Positions 33,945 to 44,063 are shown, numbered from the stretch's first letter. The stretch: DNA of 64,000 bases from RPRB01 sp035519675 (GCA_035519675.1 DATIWB010000023.1:62001-126000); one strand, 5' to 3'. Program-made: numbers and translations. Notes: generated by a model not told the origin, from the sequence alone.

Positions 33945-34535
33945 TCAGCGCGCCAGGGCGACCATCGCCACCAGGCCCAGCGGGAACAGGAGCAGGACCG
34001 CCAGCAGAAACCAGGCGATGGGCTTGGCAAAGTTGAAGGTCCAGCCGAGCCCCGAGCGCTTCGGCACCACCAGCCGCGGGTCCGAGGCGTTGGCGTAGAT
34101 CACTCCCCGCCAACCCTCGGTGCTCGCCGGCGCCATCCGCGGGGCGCGTGCGATCTGCACGAACACCACCAGGACCATCCCTCCAGCGCCGACCAGGACC
34201 GGGGTGGGTCCCCACAGGGGAGCGAAGGCAGCGGGGGTCGCCATGAGCGCGAGCAGCCAGCGGATCGGCGCGAGCAGCCGGCGAACGCCCTCGGTCATCG
34301 CCGCCGGACCCACCCGCGATCCGCTGGCGACGATGCCGTCGAGGAAGAGGAGGATTCCACCCAGCAAGAGGATGGGGAAGGCCATCGCCACCGGCGTCCG
34401 GGGGAAGTAGCCGTTCGGGCGTCCGGAGAGATCCCAGTGGACCGGCATGGGCGAGGGGAACCGGTCGGCGAGGAGAACCAGCGCCACCGCCGGCGGCACG
34501 AGCAAGAGGTAGGGTCCGAGGCTGCGTAACTTCAT
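33945..34535 (-). CDS. DUF1648/SdpI-like membrane protein with DUF5808-like end
   Basis: 196 residues from the ATG at 34535, which has GGAGG 6 bases upstream. It has about five membrane segments. The P-M-P-V-H-W-D-L-S-G-R-P-N-G-Y motif near residue 35 is the DUF1648 hallmark found in SdpI-type immunity and growth-factor proteins. The tail G-W-T-F-N-F-A-K-P-I-A-W-F resembles DUF5808. No toxin gene of the SdpC type is beside it. Confidence 0.8.
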   Translation of the reverse strand: MKLRSLGPYLLLVPPAVALVLLADRFPSPMPVHWDLSGRPNGYFPRTPVAMAFPILLLGGILLFLDGIVASGSRVGPAAMTEGVRRLLAPIRWLLALMATPAAFAPLWGPTPVLVGAGGMVLVVFVQIARAPRMAPASTEGWRGVIYANASDPRLVVPKRSGLGWTFNFAKPIAWFLLAVLLLFPLGLVAMVALAR

Positions 34536-34600
34536 CGATGTCCTCCGCGTAGGAAGGGAGTCTGGCACGCCCCCTGGGCACGCCTTAGAAAGTGAACGTC

Positions 34601-35260
34601 ATGGGCTACTTCGAATCGCGATCCGCCAAGCTCGGTCTTCCCACCCCCGCCGAGGCCCTCCCCGGCCGGAGCGCGCGGATGCCGGTCCCCGAGAAGCACT
34701 TCGTCAACGGCCAGCCGCTGGTCGGACCGTGGCCGGGCAAGGAGCGGGCCCTGTTCGGCATGGGCTGCTTCTGGGGCGCCGAGCGGCTGTTCTGGCAGCT
34801 GCCCGGCGTCACGGTGACCGCCGTGGGCTACGCCGGCGGGCTCACCCCGAACCCCACCTACAAGGAGGTCTGCTCCGGCCGCACCGGGCACACCGAGGCG
34901 GTGCTGGTGGTGTTCGACCCCAAGGTCACCAGCTACGAGAAGCTGCTCCGCACCTTCTGGGAGGAGCACGACCCGACCCAGGGCATGCGGCAGGGCAACG
35001 ACGCGGGTACGCAGTACCGGAGCGCCATCTATTACTTTGGCGAGGAGCAGCGCCGGGCCGCCGAGGTCTCGCGCGAGGCGTACCAGAAGGTCCTCACCGC
35101 CGCCGGGCACGGACGGATCACCACCGAGATCCGCGAGGCGCCCGAGTTCTTCTACGCCGAGGACTACCACCAGCAGTACCTGGCCAAGAATCCGGGCGGG
35201 TACTGCGGCATCGGCGGAACCGGGGTGAGCTGCCCGGTGGGCCTGGTGCAGAACGCCTGA
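34601..35260 (+). CDS. msrA: Peptide methionine-(S)-S-oxide reductase MsrA
   Basis: 219 residues from the ATG at 34601; a GTG three codons upstream is possible. The catalytic motif G-C-F-W-G-A-E is near residue 55. The motif G-Y-A-G-G and C-terminal Y-C-G-I-G-G-T-G-V-S-C-P hold the resolving Cys. MsrA reduces methionine-S-sulfoxide. The N-terminal 45 residues before the catalytic domain (ending P-G-K-E-R-A-L-F) are typical of the long form. A hairpin between this gene and the convergent SPFH gene looks like a shared terminator. Confidence 0.96.
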   Translation: MGYFESRSAKLGLPTPAEALPGRSARMPVPEKHFVNGQPLVGPWPGKERALFGMGCFWGAERLFWQLPGVTVTAVGYAGGLTPNPTYKEVCSGRTGHTEAVLVVFDPKVTSYEKLLRTFWEEHDPTQGMRQGNDAGTQYRSAIYYFGEEQRRAAEVSREAYQKVLTAAGHGRITTEIREAPEFFYAEDYHQQYLAKNPGGYCGIGGTGVSCPVGLVQNA

Positions 35261-35291
35261 GTCGAGCGAGCGCATCGTAGAACCCCCGGAG

Positions 35292-35332
35292 CGCCGGACC
35301 GGCAGAGCGCCTTTCGCTCCACCGGCCCGGCG
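35292..35332. terminator. Bidirectional terminator-like hairpin
   Basis: CGCCGG pairs with CCGGCG, then CCGG with CCGG after one mismatch, and GAGCG with CGCTC inside, around a CCTTT loop. It lies midway between the convergent msrA and SPFH genes. There is no strong T-run on either side, so strength is uncertain. Confidence 0.5.
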
Positions 35333-35344
35333 TCCAGAGCGCCG

Positions 35345-37162
35345 CTACTTCCCGTTCTCCACCCGGGAAGTCCCGGCGAGGACACGGCCGAGCATGGCCG
35401 TGGCCAGTCCACCCGAGGCGCCGTCACCGCTCACCGCGATGTCCGGCACCAGCCGCACCCCGTGCTCGGCCAGCACCCCGGCGATCTGGATGGCGGTGAA
35501 GCCCTCCGGACCGACGGCGGCGATGCCCAGGCGGTAGGCGTCCGCCTTGCCCTCGCCGATGGCGCGCGTCGCGGCCGCCTCGGCCTCGCCCCGGAGCCTC
35601 TGGGCATCGGCCTCGGCCTGGGCGTGGAAGCGGATTGCCGCTGCCTCGCCCTTGGCCTGCTCCGCGGCCGCCTGAGCCTGGCGCTCGGTGATGCGGACCA
35701 TCTGCTCGCTCCGCACGACCTCGCCCTGCATGTTGGCCACCGCTGTCTCGCGCTCCAGCTCCTGGCGCTTCACCTGCGCCTGGCGCTGGATGTCGTAGGT
35801 GCGCTGCAGCTCGTCGGCGATCTTCCGATCGGTCTGGGTCTTCATCAGCTCGGCCGGGGGAACGATGTCGCCGATCAGCGTGTCGATGCACTCCACGTCG
35901 TAGGCCTCGACCGCGGTCTTGATGTCCTCGTATGCCTCCTTCTGGCGCTGGCTGCGCGCGGAGAGGAACTCGAGCACCGTGACCTCCTGCGCCGAGTTCC
36001 GGAAGTAGTTGGCCACGGTGGGCTGGAGCACGTGGTCCACCAGGTTCTGCATCGAGCCGACCCGGGAGATGACCCGCGGCGCCGCCTTCATCCCGATGTG
36101 GATGATCTGCGACACGTCGAGGCTGAAGCTGAAGCCGTCCTTGCTCCGGACGGTGATCGGGCTCAGCCGCTCGTCGTACTTGTGAGCCTCGATGCGCTGC
36201 GCCCAGTTGAGGACGATGTTGGTCGTCGGGACCAGCTCGACCTTCATCACCCGGACGTTGACCGGGTGCTTTCCGGGAAGCAGCGGCTCGTTCCACACTC
36301 CTTTCCGTCCGCGCTCCACCAGATCGCCGTGGGTGAAGTCATCACCCGAGACGTCGAGGTGCTCGCGGCCCACGTAGCTGACCACCACGCCCACGTAGCC
36401 GATGGGGATCTCGGTCATGGGCACCAGTTCTATTTGAAGTAGCCAGGGATTCAGGTTCCACGAGCCGGAGAGGAGGACCGCTTCTTGAAGTCCGCGGCAT
36501 CCCCCGGCATCCATGAACGCCTGCCCCTTCTGGAAGCTGTCGTGTCCGGCCACCACCGGTCCGGCCAGATCGCCGGGCGGGATGGGACGGCCGTCGAGGA
36601 CCGTCACGATGCCGATGCGGTCGGACGGAACCGGGAAGACCCGGAGTCTCTCCGGAGCGAGCCCGTGCTGGGAGGCGTTGGCCGGAGTGATGACGGTGAA
36701 GAGCGCGGGGTTGATGCGGTACGCCCCGGCCTTCAACGTCGCCAGCTGCCGCCCCTTCTCGCCGCCGCCGGCGATGAATGCGCGCGCGTCCTGGAAGTCG
36801 GTGCAGGCAACCTCCCGCCCGAGCATCCGCTCGGAGGGGACGGGCTTGCCGTCGGCCGCGACGACGAGGCCGATCTCCCCGGGCCGGATGATGACCAGGG
36901 GAATCTTCTGGACGCGGTACGCCCACCGCCACAGGCCGAAGTACCACCCCGGCGACAGCAGCCGGGCCTGATACCCCGCCTCTCCGTCCAGGGCGACGAG
37001 GCGCCCGGGGGGCAGAGCCCGACCGAAGCGCTTCACCACCAGACCGGAGGCGTTCTCCGGGATGACCCAGGTTCCGAGCAGCAGCACGATGAAGCCGGTG
37101 CCGAGCAGCATGCCGCTCGCGATCCAGAGCCGATGCAGGTCCAACCAGGCGAAGAGTTCCAT
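35345..37162 (-). CDS. SPFH/band-7 (flotillin-like) membrane scaffold protein
   Basis: 605 residues. One N-terminal membrane segment (about 13-34, S-G-M-L-L-G-T-G-F-I-V-L-L-L-G-T) precedes repeated beta-domains (R-P-G-E-I-G-L-V and I-G-I-V-T-V-L-D) and an SPFH domain in the middle, around residues 240-420. The end is a long charged helix rich in Glu, Ala, Arg and Gln (Q-A-Q-A-A-A-E-Q-A-K-G-E-A-A-A) typical of flotillin coiled coils. A -24/-12 promoter lies 30 bases upstream, and the ATG has AAAGGAG 8 bases before it. It probably organises a membrane domain under stress; the exact role is unknown. Confidence 0.88.
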   Translation of the reverse strand: MELFAWLDLHRLWIASGMLLGTGFIVLLLGTWVIPENASGLVVKRFGRALPPGRLVALDGEAGYQARLLSPGWYFGLWRWAYRVQKIPLVIIRPGEIGLVVAADGKPVPSERMLGREVACTDFQDARAFIAGGGEKGRQLATLKAGAYRINPALFTVITPANASQHGLAPERLRVFPVPSDRIGIVTVLDGRPIPPGDLAGPVVAGHDSFQKGQAFMDAGGCRGLQEAVLLSGSWNLNPWLLQIELVPMTEIPIGYVGVVVSYVGREHLDVSGDDFTHGDLVERGRKGVWNEPLLPGKHPVNVRVMKVELVPTTNIVLNWAQRIEAHKYDERLSPITVRSKDGFSFSLDVSQIIHIGMKAAPRVISRVGSMQNLVDHVLQPTVANYFRNSAQEVTVLEFLSARSQRQKEAYEDIKTAVEAYDVECIDTLIGDIVPPAELMKTQTDRKIADELQRTYDIQRQAQVKRQELERETAVANMQGEVVRSEQMVRITERQAQAAAEQAKGEAAAIRFHAQAEADAQRLRGEAEAAATRAIGEGKADAYRLGIAAVGPEGFTAIQIAGVLAEHGVRLVPDIAVSGDGASGGLATAMLGRVLAGTSRVENGK

Positions 37163-37191
37163 GAGGTGACTCCTTTCGTGGGGGTGGGTGG

Positions 37192-37207
37192 TGCATCGGC
37201 GGGGCCA
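37192..37207 (-). promoter_or_regulatory. Sigma-54 (-24/-12) promoter of the SPFH gene
   Basis: On the minus strand TGGCCCCGCCGATGCA has TGGC and TGCA at the exact sigma-54 spacing (GG and GC 10 bases apart between). Transcription would start about 12 bases on, leaving about 20 bases to the ATG with AAAGGAG between. The neighbouring gene, 96 bases beyond, encodes a sigma-54 activator on the other strand. Confidence 0.72.
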
Positions 37208-37247
37208 CGCCGAAGTGCGCGGAAGGAGGCGGGGGTCCGAAACGACA

Positions 37248-37282
37248 GTCCTGACCTACGTGATTGCATTGCTGTCCTGACC
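37248..37282. repeat. Direct repeat pair, candidate activator sites
   Basis: GTCCTGACC occurs at 37248-37256 and again at 37274-37282, 26 bases apart (about 2.5 turns). ACGTGA at 37258-37263 and TCACGT at 37292-37297 also form an inverted pair in the same span. They lie 40-75 bases upstream of the -24 element on the SPFH side and overlap the likely promoter of the activator gene, as expected of enhancer sites with autoregulation. Confidence 0.45.
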
Positions 37283-37291
37283 GTGTTTGAT
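37264..37291 (+). promoter_or_regulatory. Sigma-70-like promoter candidate of the sigma-54 activator gene
   Basis: TTGCAT and TTTGAT are 16 bases apart, each matching four of six consensus bases. One of the two GTCCTGACC repeats lies in the spacer. The start codon at 37303 is only 12 bases beyond, so the leader is very short, and there is no clear ribosome site. Confidence 0.35.
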
Positions 37292-37302
37292 TCACGTTCG
37301 AG

Positions 37303-38658
<1,356 letters not shown>

Positions 38659-38671
38659 GGTCGGCTGCTCC

Positions 38672-39949
38672 TCACTGGCCCTCACGAAAGATCTGCGCTC
38701 CTGAAGTCGCTAGGTCGGCTCCTGGGATCACCGGTCCGGTGTCGCCGATGTAGTTGACGTAGCCGCCCGTGAAGAGCACAGCCCCCGACTGGAGCGTCAC
38801 CATCGCACCGGCCCGCTCGACGTAATGAGGCATCGGATCGGTCGTGGACCACGTCTCGGTGATCGGGTCGAAGATCTCTGGCGCTGGCGCGGGGTAATAG
38901 TCCACCTGACCGCCGTCGCTGATCCTCTTCCAGTTGCCGCTCGCGACGAGGACCTTCCCCGAATCGAGCAGGGTGCCATTCGCGTACGCGCGCGGGTAGT
39001 TCATCGGACTCGTGGGCCTCCAGACGTCCCTCGCGGGTTCGTAGATCCAGGCCTCGGCGCTCGGCTCCGGTCTCAGGAACGCCGGGTCATCGCAACTGTC
39101 CGAGGCGTAGCAGCCCGCGGTGAACAGCACGTCACCGCTCGGGAGCTTGATGACCACTGGATGCCACCGCTTCGTAGGGGGCGGCGCGGCTCTCGTCCAG
39201 CGATCGTTCACCGGGTCGTAGCGCTCCGCCGCGGGGCTGAGAGAATCGGCGGTGTGGGTGGCCCAGCCCCCGACAGCGAGGACCTCCCCGTCATCGAGGA
39301 GAACCAGCGCCGGACCAACACGAGCGTCGTTCATTGGCTGGACGAACCGCCATGCCGGTTCGGGGGCGCTGACGTCCAGGAGCTGGACCTCGGAAGTCGG
39401 CGGGCTATCTGTTCCGGCGACGAAGCTCCCGACGGCCAGTAGCTTCCCGTCTGCCAGCTGTATGAACGCGATGGAATGTTTCAGCAGCGGCGGGCCGGGC
39501 GACCACGTTCCCGTCGTGGGGTCGAACAGCTCGGTCGTGCTGAGGATTCGGTGGGCCCACCACCAGGCGCCGTTCAGCCAGTAGGACTCCACGTAAGCCG
39601 AGATCCCCCCGCCCACCATCACCTTCCCGGCATAGGGCCCCTTGGAGATCGGGAGCAGGTCCCAGGTGCAGCGCGGACCCAGCATGGATCCGGCGTCCGC
39701 CCACGTCCCCATCGCAGGGTCGTACAGGTCCGAGGTGGAGAGGCAGGTCCACTCGCCGGCATCGCCCCCGCCCAGATGGTCAAGTCCGCCCGCGACGAGC
39801 ACCTGGCCAGAAGGAAGCAAGGCCGCCGTGTGCTCCGCACGGGCCGCGGTCATTGCCCCGGTGTTGGACCAACCCGCCTGCTTCGGAGCCGGCTCGGGGG
39901 AAGCGGCGCAGGCGAGCGCGGTGCAGATGAGCGAGACAGCGGCGAGCAT
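38672..39949 (-). CDS. Kelch-propeller lipoprotein (seven repeats)
   Basis: 425 residues from the ATG at 39949, preceded by GGAG. The signal peptide ends T-A-L-A-C-A-A, so Cys15 is probably lipidated. Seven copies of a G-x-V-L-x-x-G-G-type strand follow: S-G-Q-V-L-V-A-G-G, G-K-V-M-V-G-G-G, G-K-L-L-A-V-G-S, G-E-V-L-A-V-G-G, G-D-V-L-F-T-A-G, G-K-V-L-V-A-S-G and G-A-V-L-F-T-G-G, each with a W-x-x-x-x-P element before. That count fits a seven-bladed propeller. A coupled upstream ATG at 40033 exists (ATGA overlap with the metallopeptidase gene) but would put the signal peptide inside. Surface adhesive or sugar-binding role is a guess. Confidence 0.78.
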   Translation of the reverse strand: MLAAVSLICTALACAASPEPAPKQAGWSNTGAMTAARAEHTAALLPSGQVLVAGGLDHLGGGDAGEWTCLSTSDLYDPAMGTWADAGSMLGPRCTWDLLPISKGPYAGKVMVGGGISAYVESYWLNGAWWWAHRILSTTELFDPTTGTWSPGPPLLKHSIAFIQLADGKLLAVGSFVAGTDSPPTSEVQLLDVSAPEPAWRFVQPMNDARVGPALVLLDDGEVLAVGGWATHTADSLSPAAERYDPVNDRWTRAAPPPTKRWHPVVIKLPSGDVLFTAGCYASDSCDDPAFLRPEPSAEAWIYEPARDVWRPTSPMNYPRAYANGTLLDSGKVLVASGNWKRISDGGQVDYYPAPAPEIFDPITETWSTTDPMPHYVERAGAMVTLQSGAVLFTGGYVNYIGDTGPVIPGADLATSGAQIFREGQ

Positions 39950-40029
39950 CTCACTCCGACAGCACTGCCCTGGAGTCCTCGAGGTCGCTGCTCGCAGGTC
40001 ACGGAAGCCCTCAATGACCGTCGTGTGGC

Positions 40030-40644
40030 TCATCGAAGCTGCTCCGCGGGTGGCTCGACGATCGCTTGCAGAGCCTGTTCCAGCAGCTGTCGGGCCTGTC
40101 CGCGATCGCCGCGTCTCACCGCGTCCGCGGCGAGGCGTCCAGCCCCTTGGACCAAGGCTGCCGTCACACTGGAGGACGAGGAGCCAGCGTCCGGCGGAGG
40201 GGGGGGTCGACCGAGCGGTTCCTCGGGGACCGGCGCGAAGTAGGCGTGCGAACGCTGCGCGCACGCCTCCGCCTCACGCTCGTCCGTGTACCCGCACATG
40301 TGGCAGAGCTCGTGCGCGAGCGTCGAAAGGTTGGGGTTCTCCGACGAGTTCCACGCCGACTGGATGACCACGTCGATACGTCGGGGGTTCCAGCCGGGAT
40401 GCGAGCAGCCACGTGCCGGCCCGACATACGGAGGGCACAGCGGCATCTCGGCTCTCCAGTGGATGAGGCCTCCTTGCGTGACACCCGCGCATTCCGGCAG
40501 CGCGGCGACGGAGTCGATCACCGCGTTCGCCTGGGCGATGAGCTCCGAATCGTCCATCTGCCAGGTGTCGGACGCGGACTTGCAGCCGGCGAGCAGCGAA
40601 AGGAGCAGTACCGCCGGAGGGCCCCAGAGAGGGATGGGTCTCAC
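40030..40644 (-). CDS. Lipoprotein with HExxH metallopeptidase-like motif
   Basis: 204 residues from a GTG at 40644 that follows a GGGGGGAGG run (the upstream frame to 40722 is less likely). The signal is P-A-V-L-L-L-S-L-L-A-G-C. The motif A-H-E-L-C-H-M-C-G-Y-T-D-E-R-E-A-E-A near residue 125 has the HExxH zinc pair and a later Glu; Cys replace usual residues near it. The C-terminus is a Pro/Ser linker and a helix. The kelch gene follows with its upstream ATG overlapping this stop, so the two may be made together. Confidence 0.72.
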   Translation of the reverse strand: MRPIPLWGPPAVLLLSLLAGCKSASDTWQMDDSELIAQANAVIDSVAALPECAGVTQGGLIHWRAEMPLCPPYVGPARGCSHPGWNPRRIDVVIQSAWNSSENPNLSTLAHELCHMCGYTDEREAEACAQRSHAYFAPVPEEPLGRPPPPPDAGSSSSSVTAALVQGAGRLAADAVRRGDRGQARQLLEQALQAIVEPPAEQLR

Positions 40645-40838
40645 GCCTCCCCCCTTTCCACGTCGTGTCGGAGGCACCGCTGCGACCGAATGACCTGCGG
40701 AGTGCAGATCCTCGTTCCGCACTTACCCCAGCTGTCCGCTCACGGAACCTTGGCCGAAAGTCTCACGGACCACGCGAGGTCCGGCCTGGTGGCGCCAGTA
40801 GCTCCGGTTGGCGTTGGGTCCGGAACTACCTGATGGAT

Positions 40839-40934
40839 TCACTCGAAGAGCTGGGCTGCGTGGATCGCGAGGAACTCGTCCTTGCCCGGCGCGCCGTTCA
40901 CGGAGCCACCCGTGAAGAGGGCTGCCCCCGAAGG
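40839..40934 (-). pseudogene. Remnant of the C-terminal end of a kelch-type gene
   Basis: In one minus-strand frame this stretch reads P-S-G-A-A-L-F-T-G-G-S-V-N-G and ends A-A-Q-L-F-E and a stop. The intact kelch gene ends with S-G-A-V-L-F-T-G-G-Y-V-N and S-G-A-Q-I-F. Only about 30 residues remain, with no start, and the upstream side runs straight into the end of the spermidine-synthase-like gene. Within 40645-40935, the bases 40645-40838 hold no other gene that I can see; they are probably the promoter region of the metallopeptidase-kelch pair. Confidence 0.6.
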
Positions 40935-40935
40935 C

Positions 40936-43347
40936 TCATGGGGTCGCCGTCCGCGTGGCCCAAGAAGAGCCACGCCGTCCCGCCAGGGTGAGGACGCTCG
41001 CGGCTACGGTGTAAGCCGCGGCGGCGGCCACGAGCAGGACCCGTGACCCAAGCTCCAGCGCCACCAGCGCCGAGAGCGGCGCGGCGACCACCGAGGCGAA
41101 ACCGTTCGACGCCCACGCCCAGGCCAGCGCCCCGCTCTGCGGCGCGAGCCGGCGGGCTCCCAGCGCGAAGGGCATCCCCATCAGGAACGCCGCGGGAGCC
41201 AGGGCCACGAGGCCGGCGATGATCCGGACCGGCCCCGCCACGGGCTCGAGGCGGTGCACGAGGCCGAGCAGGCCCAGGGCGAGCGCGGCGAGCACCACCG
41301 CGAGGAGCACGCACACCCCGCGGCCGGCAGAGGGCTGGAGCCGGTCGGACACCGCGCTCCCCAGACCCGAGCACAAAAGGAACGTCACCAGCACCGCTGC
41401 CACCGCGTAGACCGGATGACCGAGGAGCAGCCCCAGCTGCTGGATGGCGGCCATCTCCGCCGCCAGGTAGGCGAATCCCAGCGCCCCGAAGTAGCCGAGC
41501 AACGTCCACCAGGGGGCGTTCCGCTCGGTGCGGCGCCCCCACACCGCGACCGGGACGACCAGGAGGAGCACCGCGACCAGGGTCGTCTGGACCAGCGTGG
41601 CCACCATCGCCAGCGGCCCCCACTCGGCGAAGGGAAGCCAGGATCCCCGGGCGCCTCGCACCAGCACCGGGATGCTCTCCAGTCGCAGGAAGTGGTGCGG
41701 ATAGGGCCGCGCATCGTCCATCGGCGCCACGTCGAACGGGTACCCCGTCGCGAAGCGGGCCATGTCCTCCGGGGAGCGGGCGGCGACGGCTGCTGCTTGC
41801 CGCAGCGAGGGATCGTCGAGGACATTGAACGGAAGAGCGGAGGAGTGCTCCTCCAGCGGCCAGTCGAGATCGAGCCCCCGCTCCTGGGCCAGAGCCCGGA
41901 CCCGGCTCAGCTCCCCGGCGCTGAAGGCCACCTTACGCGCCAGGACGGTGACCGTCCCCCAGCTCCGCAGCACAATCATCCTGAGCGGTGGCGGATGACC
42001 GAGCCGACCGAGCGCCGCCGCAACCGTGAGGACGGCTCTGACGCTCTCCCGCGGAGGCGTCGACAGCCAGGTGGTGACCGAGAGAACGCCCTCCGGCTCG
42101 AGGTTTCGCAGCAAGAGCTCGTACGCGTCGACGGTGTGGAGGAAGTCTTCCTCCAGGGCCCGCACCCCGCCCACCGAGGCCCCGTGCCCCGTGGCGGGCG
42201 CCAGCGAGATCAGATCGAAGGTCTCCCGTCCGCGGGCCAGAACCGCTCGCGCCTGCCCGACCCGGTCATCGAGCAATCCCGACTGCCAGAACTTGAGCTG
42301 TCCGAGCTGGCGGGCCAGACGGAGCACGTCCGGGTTGGGCTCGAGCGTCACCACCCGCTCGGCGCCCGCCTCCAGCGCCGCCTCGAGATCGAGCCCGTCG
42401 CCCACCCCCACCAGGAGGACGCGGCGGCGCTCGGCCAGCGCGTACGGCACCGAGGCCGGGAGCGCAGCGGCCAGCGCCGCCACTCCCGGATCGGTCAGGT
42501 CGGTGGCCGCGCCGACGAGGTCACCGTCGACGAGCAGCGCGGTCTGCCGGGGGAAGCTCCCGAAGAACGTCAGGGACAGGCCCGGCGCAAGGTGGAACGA
42601 CGGCGCCTCCATCGCCAGGACCCACCCCAGGGGACTGAAGCGCTCGGCCACCAGCCCCGCACCGGGCAGCGCCGAGAGCTGGGGGAGGCTCTTGTAGGGG
42701 GTGAGCTGCACGTCCCAGCTCGGGCCGAGGAAGAGCACCGCCCCGAGGAGCCCGGCGGCCGCCGCCACCTGGCCCGACAGGGTCCGCCACCCCAGGGTCA
42801 GCGCGCCCAGCGCAGCGAGGGCGGGCGGGAGGACCAGCGACTTCGCGGGCGGGAGCCGGAAGAGAACGAGCAGCGCGAGCGCGACGCCCAGCGCTCCGCC
42901 GGCGAAGCTCGCACCGTAGAGGCGCCCGGTCCGCCCGGGCGCGAGCACCAGGCTGGTCAGGGTGGCCAGGCCTCCGGCGAGGAAGGGCACCGAGAGCACC
43001 GCCACCAGCCCCGCCAGCCGGACCCACTGCCCGCTCTCGAAGGGCAGCTGGGTGGGCTCGACGTTCAACCGGTGCGACATCCACGGAGCGACGACCAGCG
43101 CCAGCGCAGTGGCAGCGGCGGCCGTGCGAAGCCGGCGCTCCGCCTCCCCTGAGTCCGCCGGCGGCCAGAGCGCTCCCAGCGTCCCGCTCGCTCCCAGGCC
43201 CAGCAGGGCGACGCCGATCGCCATCGAGGCGAAGTGGTGGAACTGCTCGACGCCGAAGAGGCGGACCAGGAGGATCTCGTACCCGGTGGTGGCCGCAGAG
43301 AGCAGGGCGACCGCCAGCGGGAGCCGCCGCTGCTGGGGAGCATTCAC
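40936..43347 (-). CDS. Polytopic membrane protein with spermidine-synthase-like domain
   Basis: 803 residues. An N-terminal group of about six membrane segments is followed by a Rossmann domain (G-V-G-D-G-L-D-L-E near residue 310, E-P-N-P-D-V after it) and a C-terminal group of about six more segments. The layout matches the fused MFS/spermine-synthase-like proteins of many bacteria. The catalytic D in the aminopropyltransferase motif is missing; F-D-L-I-S-L-A-P stands where V-D-x-x-D-P is expected, so true spermidine synthesis is doubtful. The start ATG overlaps the stop of the PCMT gene by 4 bases. Confidence 0.82.
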   Translation of the reverse strand: MNAPQQRRLPLAVALLSAATTGYEILLVRLFGVEQFHHFASMAIGVALLGLGASGTLGALWPPADSGEAERRLRTAAAATALALVVAPWMSHRLNVEPTQLPFESGQWVRLAGLVAVLSVPFLAGGLATLTSLVLAPGRTGRLYGASFAGGALGVALALLVLFRLPPAKSLVLPPALAALGALTLGWRTLSGQVAAAAGLLGAVLFLGPSWDVQLTPYKSLPQLSALPGAGLVAERFSPLGWVLAMEAPSFHLAPGLSLTFFGSFPRQTALLVDGDLVGAATDLTDPGVAALAAALPASVPYALAERRRVLLVGVGDGLDLEAALEAGAERVVTLEPNPDVLRLARQLGQLKFWQSGLLDDRVGQARAVLARGRETFDLISLAPATGHGASVGGVRALEEDFLHTVDAYELLLRNLEPEGVLSVTTWLSTPPRESVRAVLTVAAALGRLGHPPPLRMIVLRSWGTVTVLARKVAFSAGELSRVRALAQERGLDLDWPLEEHSSALPFNVLDDPSLRQAAAVAARSPEDMARFATGYPFDVAPMDDARPYPHHFLRLESIPVLVRGARGSWLPFAEWGPLAMVATLVQTTLVAVLLLVVPVAVWGRRTERNAPWWTLLGYFGALGFAYLAAEMAAIQQLGLLLGHPVYAVAAVLVTFLLCSGLGSAVSDRLQPSAGRGVCVLLAVVLAALALGLLGLVHRLEPVAGPVRIIAGLVALAPAAFLMGMPFALGARRLAPQSGALAWAWASNGFASVVAAPLSALVALELGSRVLLVAAAAAYTVAASVLTLAGRRGSSWATRTATP

Positions 43348-44063
43348 CGGAGCCCGCTCAGCATCGGGACGAAGGCGACCGGAAGCAGGATGCGGGTGCG
43401 CACCGTCCCGCCCGGGTCCTTGTCGATCTGGAGCAAGTTCTGCGCGCCGAACATGCTCCCCACCGGGATGACCATCCTCCCTCCGGGCTTCAGCTGCTCG
43501 ATCAGCGCCGGCGGGACGTGCGACGCTGCGGCGGTGACCACGATGGCATCGAAGGGAGCCTCCTCGGGCCAGCCGAGGTTGCCATCGCCGTGGCGCACCG
43601 TCGCGCGGTAGCCCAGCCGCTCGAGCCGCTGGCGCGCGCTGGTGGCAAGCTCGGCGAAGATCTCCATCGTGTAGACCCGGGCTCCGGCAGCGGCGAGGAC
43701 CGCGGCCTGGTAGCCCGAGCCGGTCCCGATCTCGAGGATCTTCATCCCCTCGCCCGGGCGAACCACCTCGGTCTGGTAGGCCACGATGTACGGCTGGGAG
43801 ATGGTCTGGCCCAGGCCGATCGGGAGCGGACGGTTCTCGTACGCGGCGCTCACCAGTCCCGGGGGTACGAACTCGTGCCGGGGCACGGTTCGCATCGCTT
43901 GCAGCGTGGCCGGATCGCGGATCCCCTCGCGGGCGATGAATCGCTCCACCATCCGAAGCCGCTCGGCGGCGCGGGGATCAGCTGCCGGGCCTGCGTCAGG
44001 GCCACCGGCGCCGGCGACGCCGCCCAGGAGAAGCACTGCGGTGATCGAGCGAACCCAGCGCAT
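43344..44063 (-). CDS. pcm: Exported protein-L-isoaspartate O-methyltransferase
   Basis: 239 residues from the ATG at 44063. A signal peptide (R-S-I-T-A-V-L-L-L-G-G-V-A-G-A-G) precedes the PCMT domain. The family motifs R-H-E-F-V-P-P, G-Q-T-I-S-Q-P-Y-I-V-A, E-I-G-T-G-S-G-Y-Q-A-A-V-L and I-V-V-T-A-A-A are all in place. PCMT repairs isoaspartyl damage using SAM; an exported form is less common because SAM is cytoplasmic. It is translationally coupled to the downstream membrane gene. Confidence 0.88.
   Translation of the reverse strand: MRWVRSITAVLLLGGVAGAGGPDAGPAADPRAAERLRMVERFIAREGIRDPATLQAMRTVPRHEFVPPGLVSAAYENRPLPIGLGQTISQPYIVAYQTEVVRPGEGMKILEIGTGSGYQAAVLAAAGARVYTMEIFAELATSARQRLERLGYRATVRHGDGNLGWPEEAPFDAIVVTAAASHVPPALIEQLKPGGRMVIPVGSMFGAQNLLQIDKDPGGTVRTRILLPVAFVPMLSGLR

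Noticed and set aside
33945..34535. An SdpI-type immunity gene with a toxin partner
   Set aside because: The DUF1648 motif is present but no SdpC- or SdpA-like gene is near, so only the membrane family was called.
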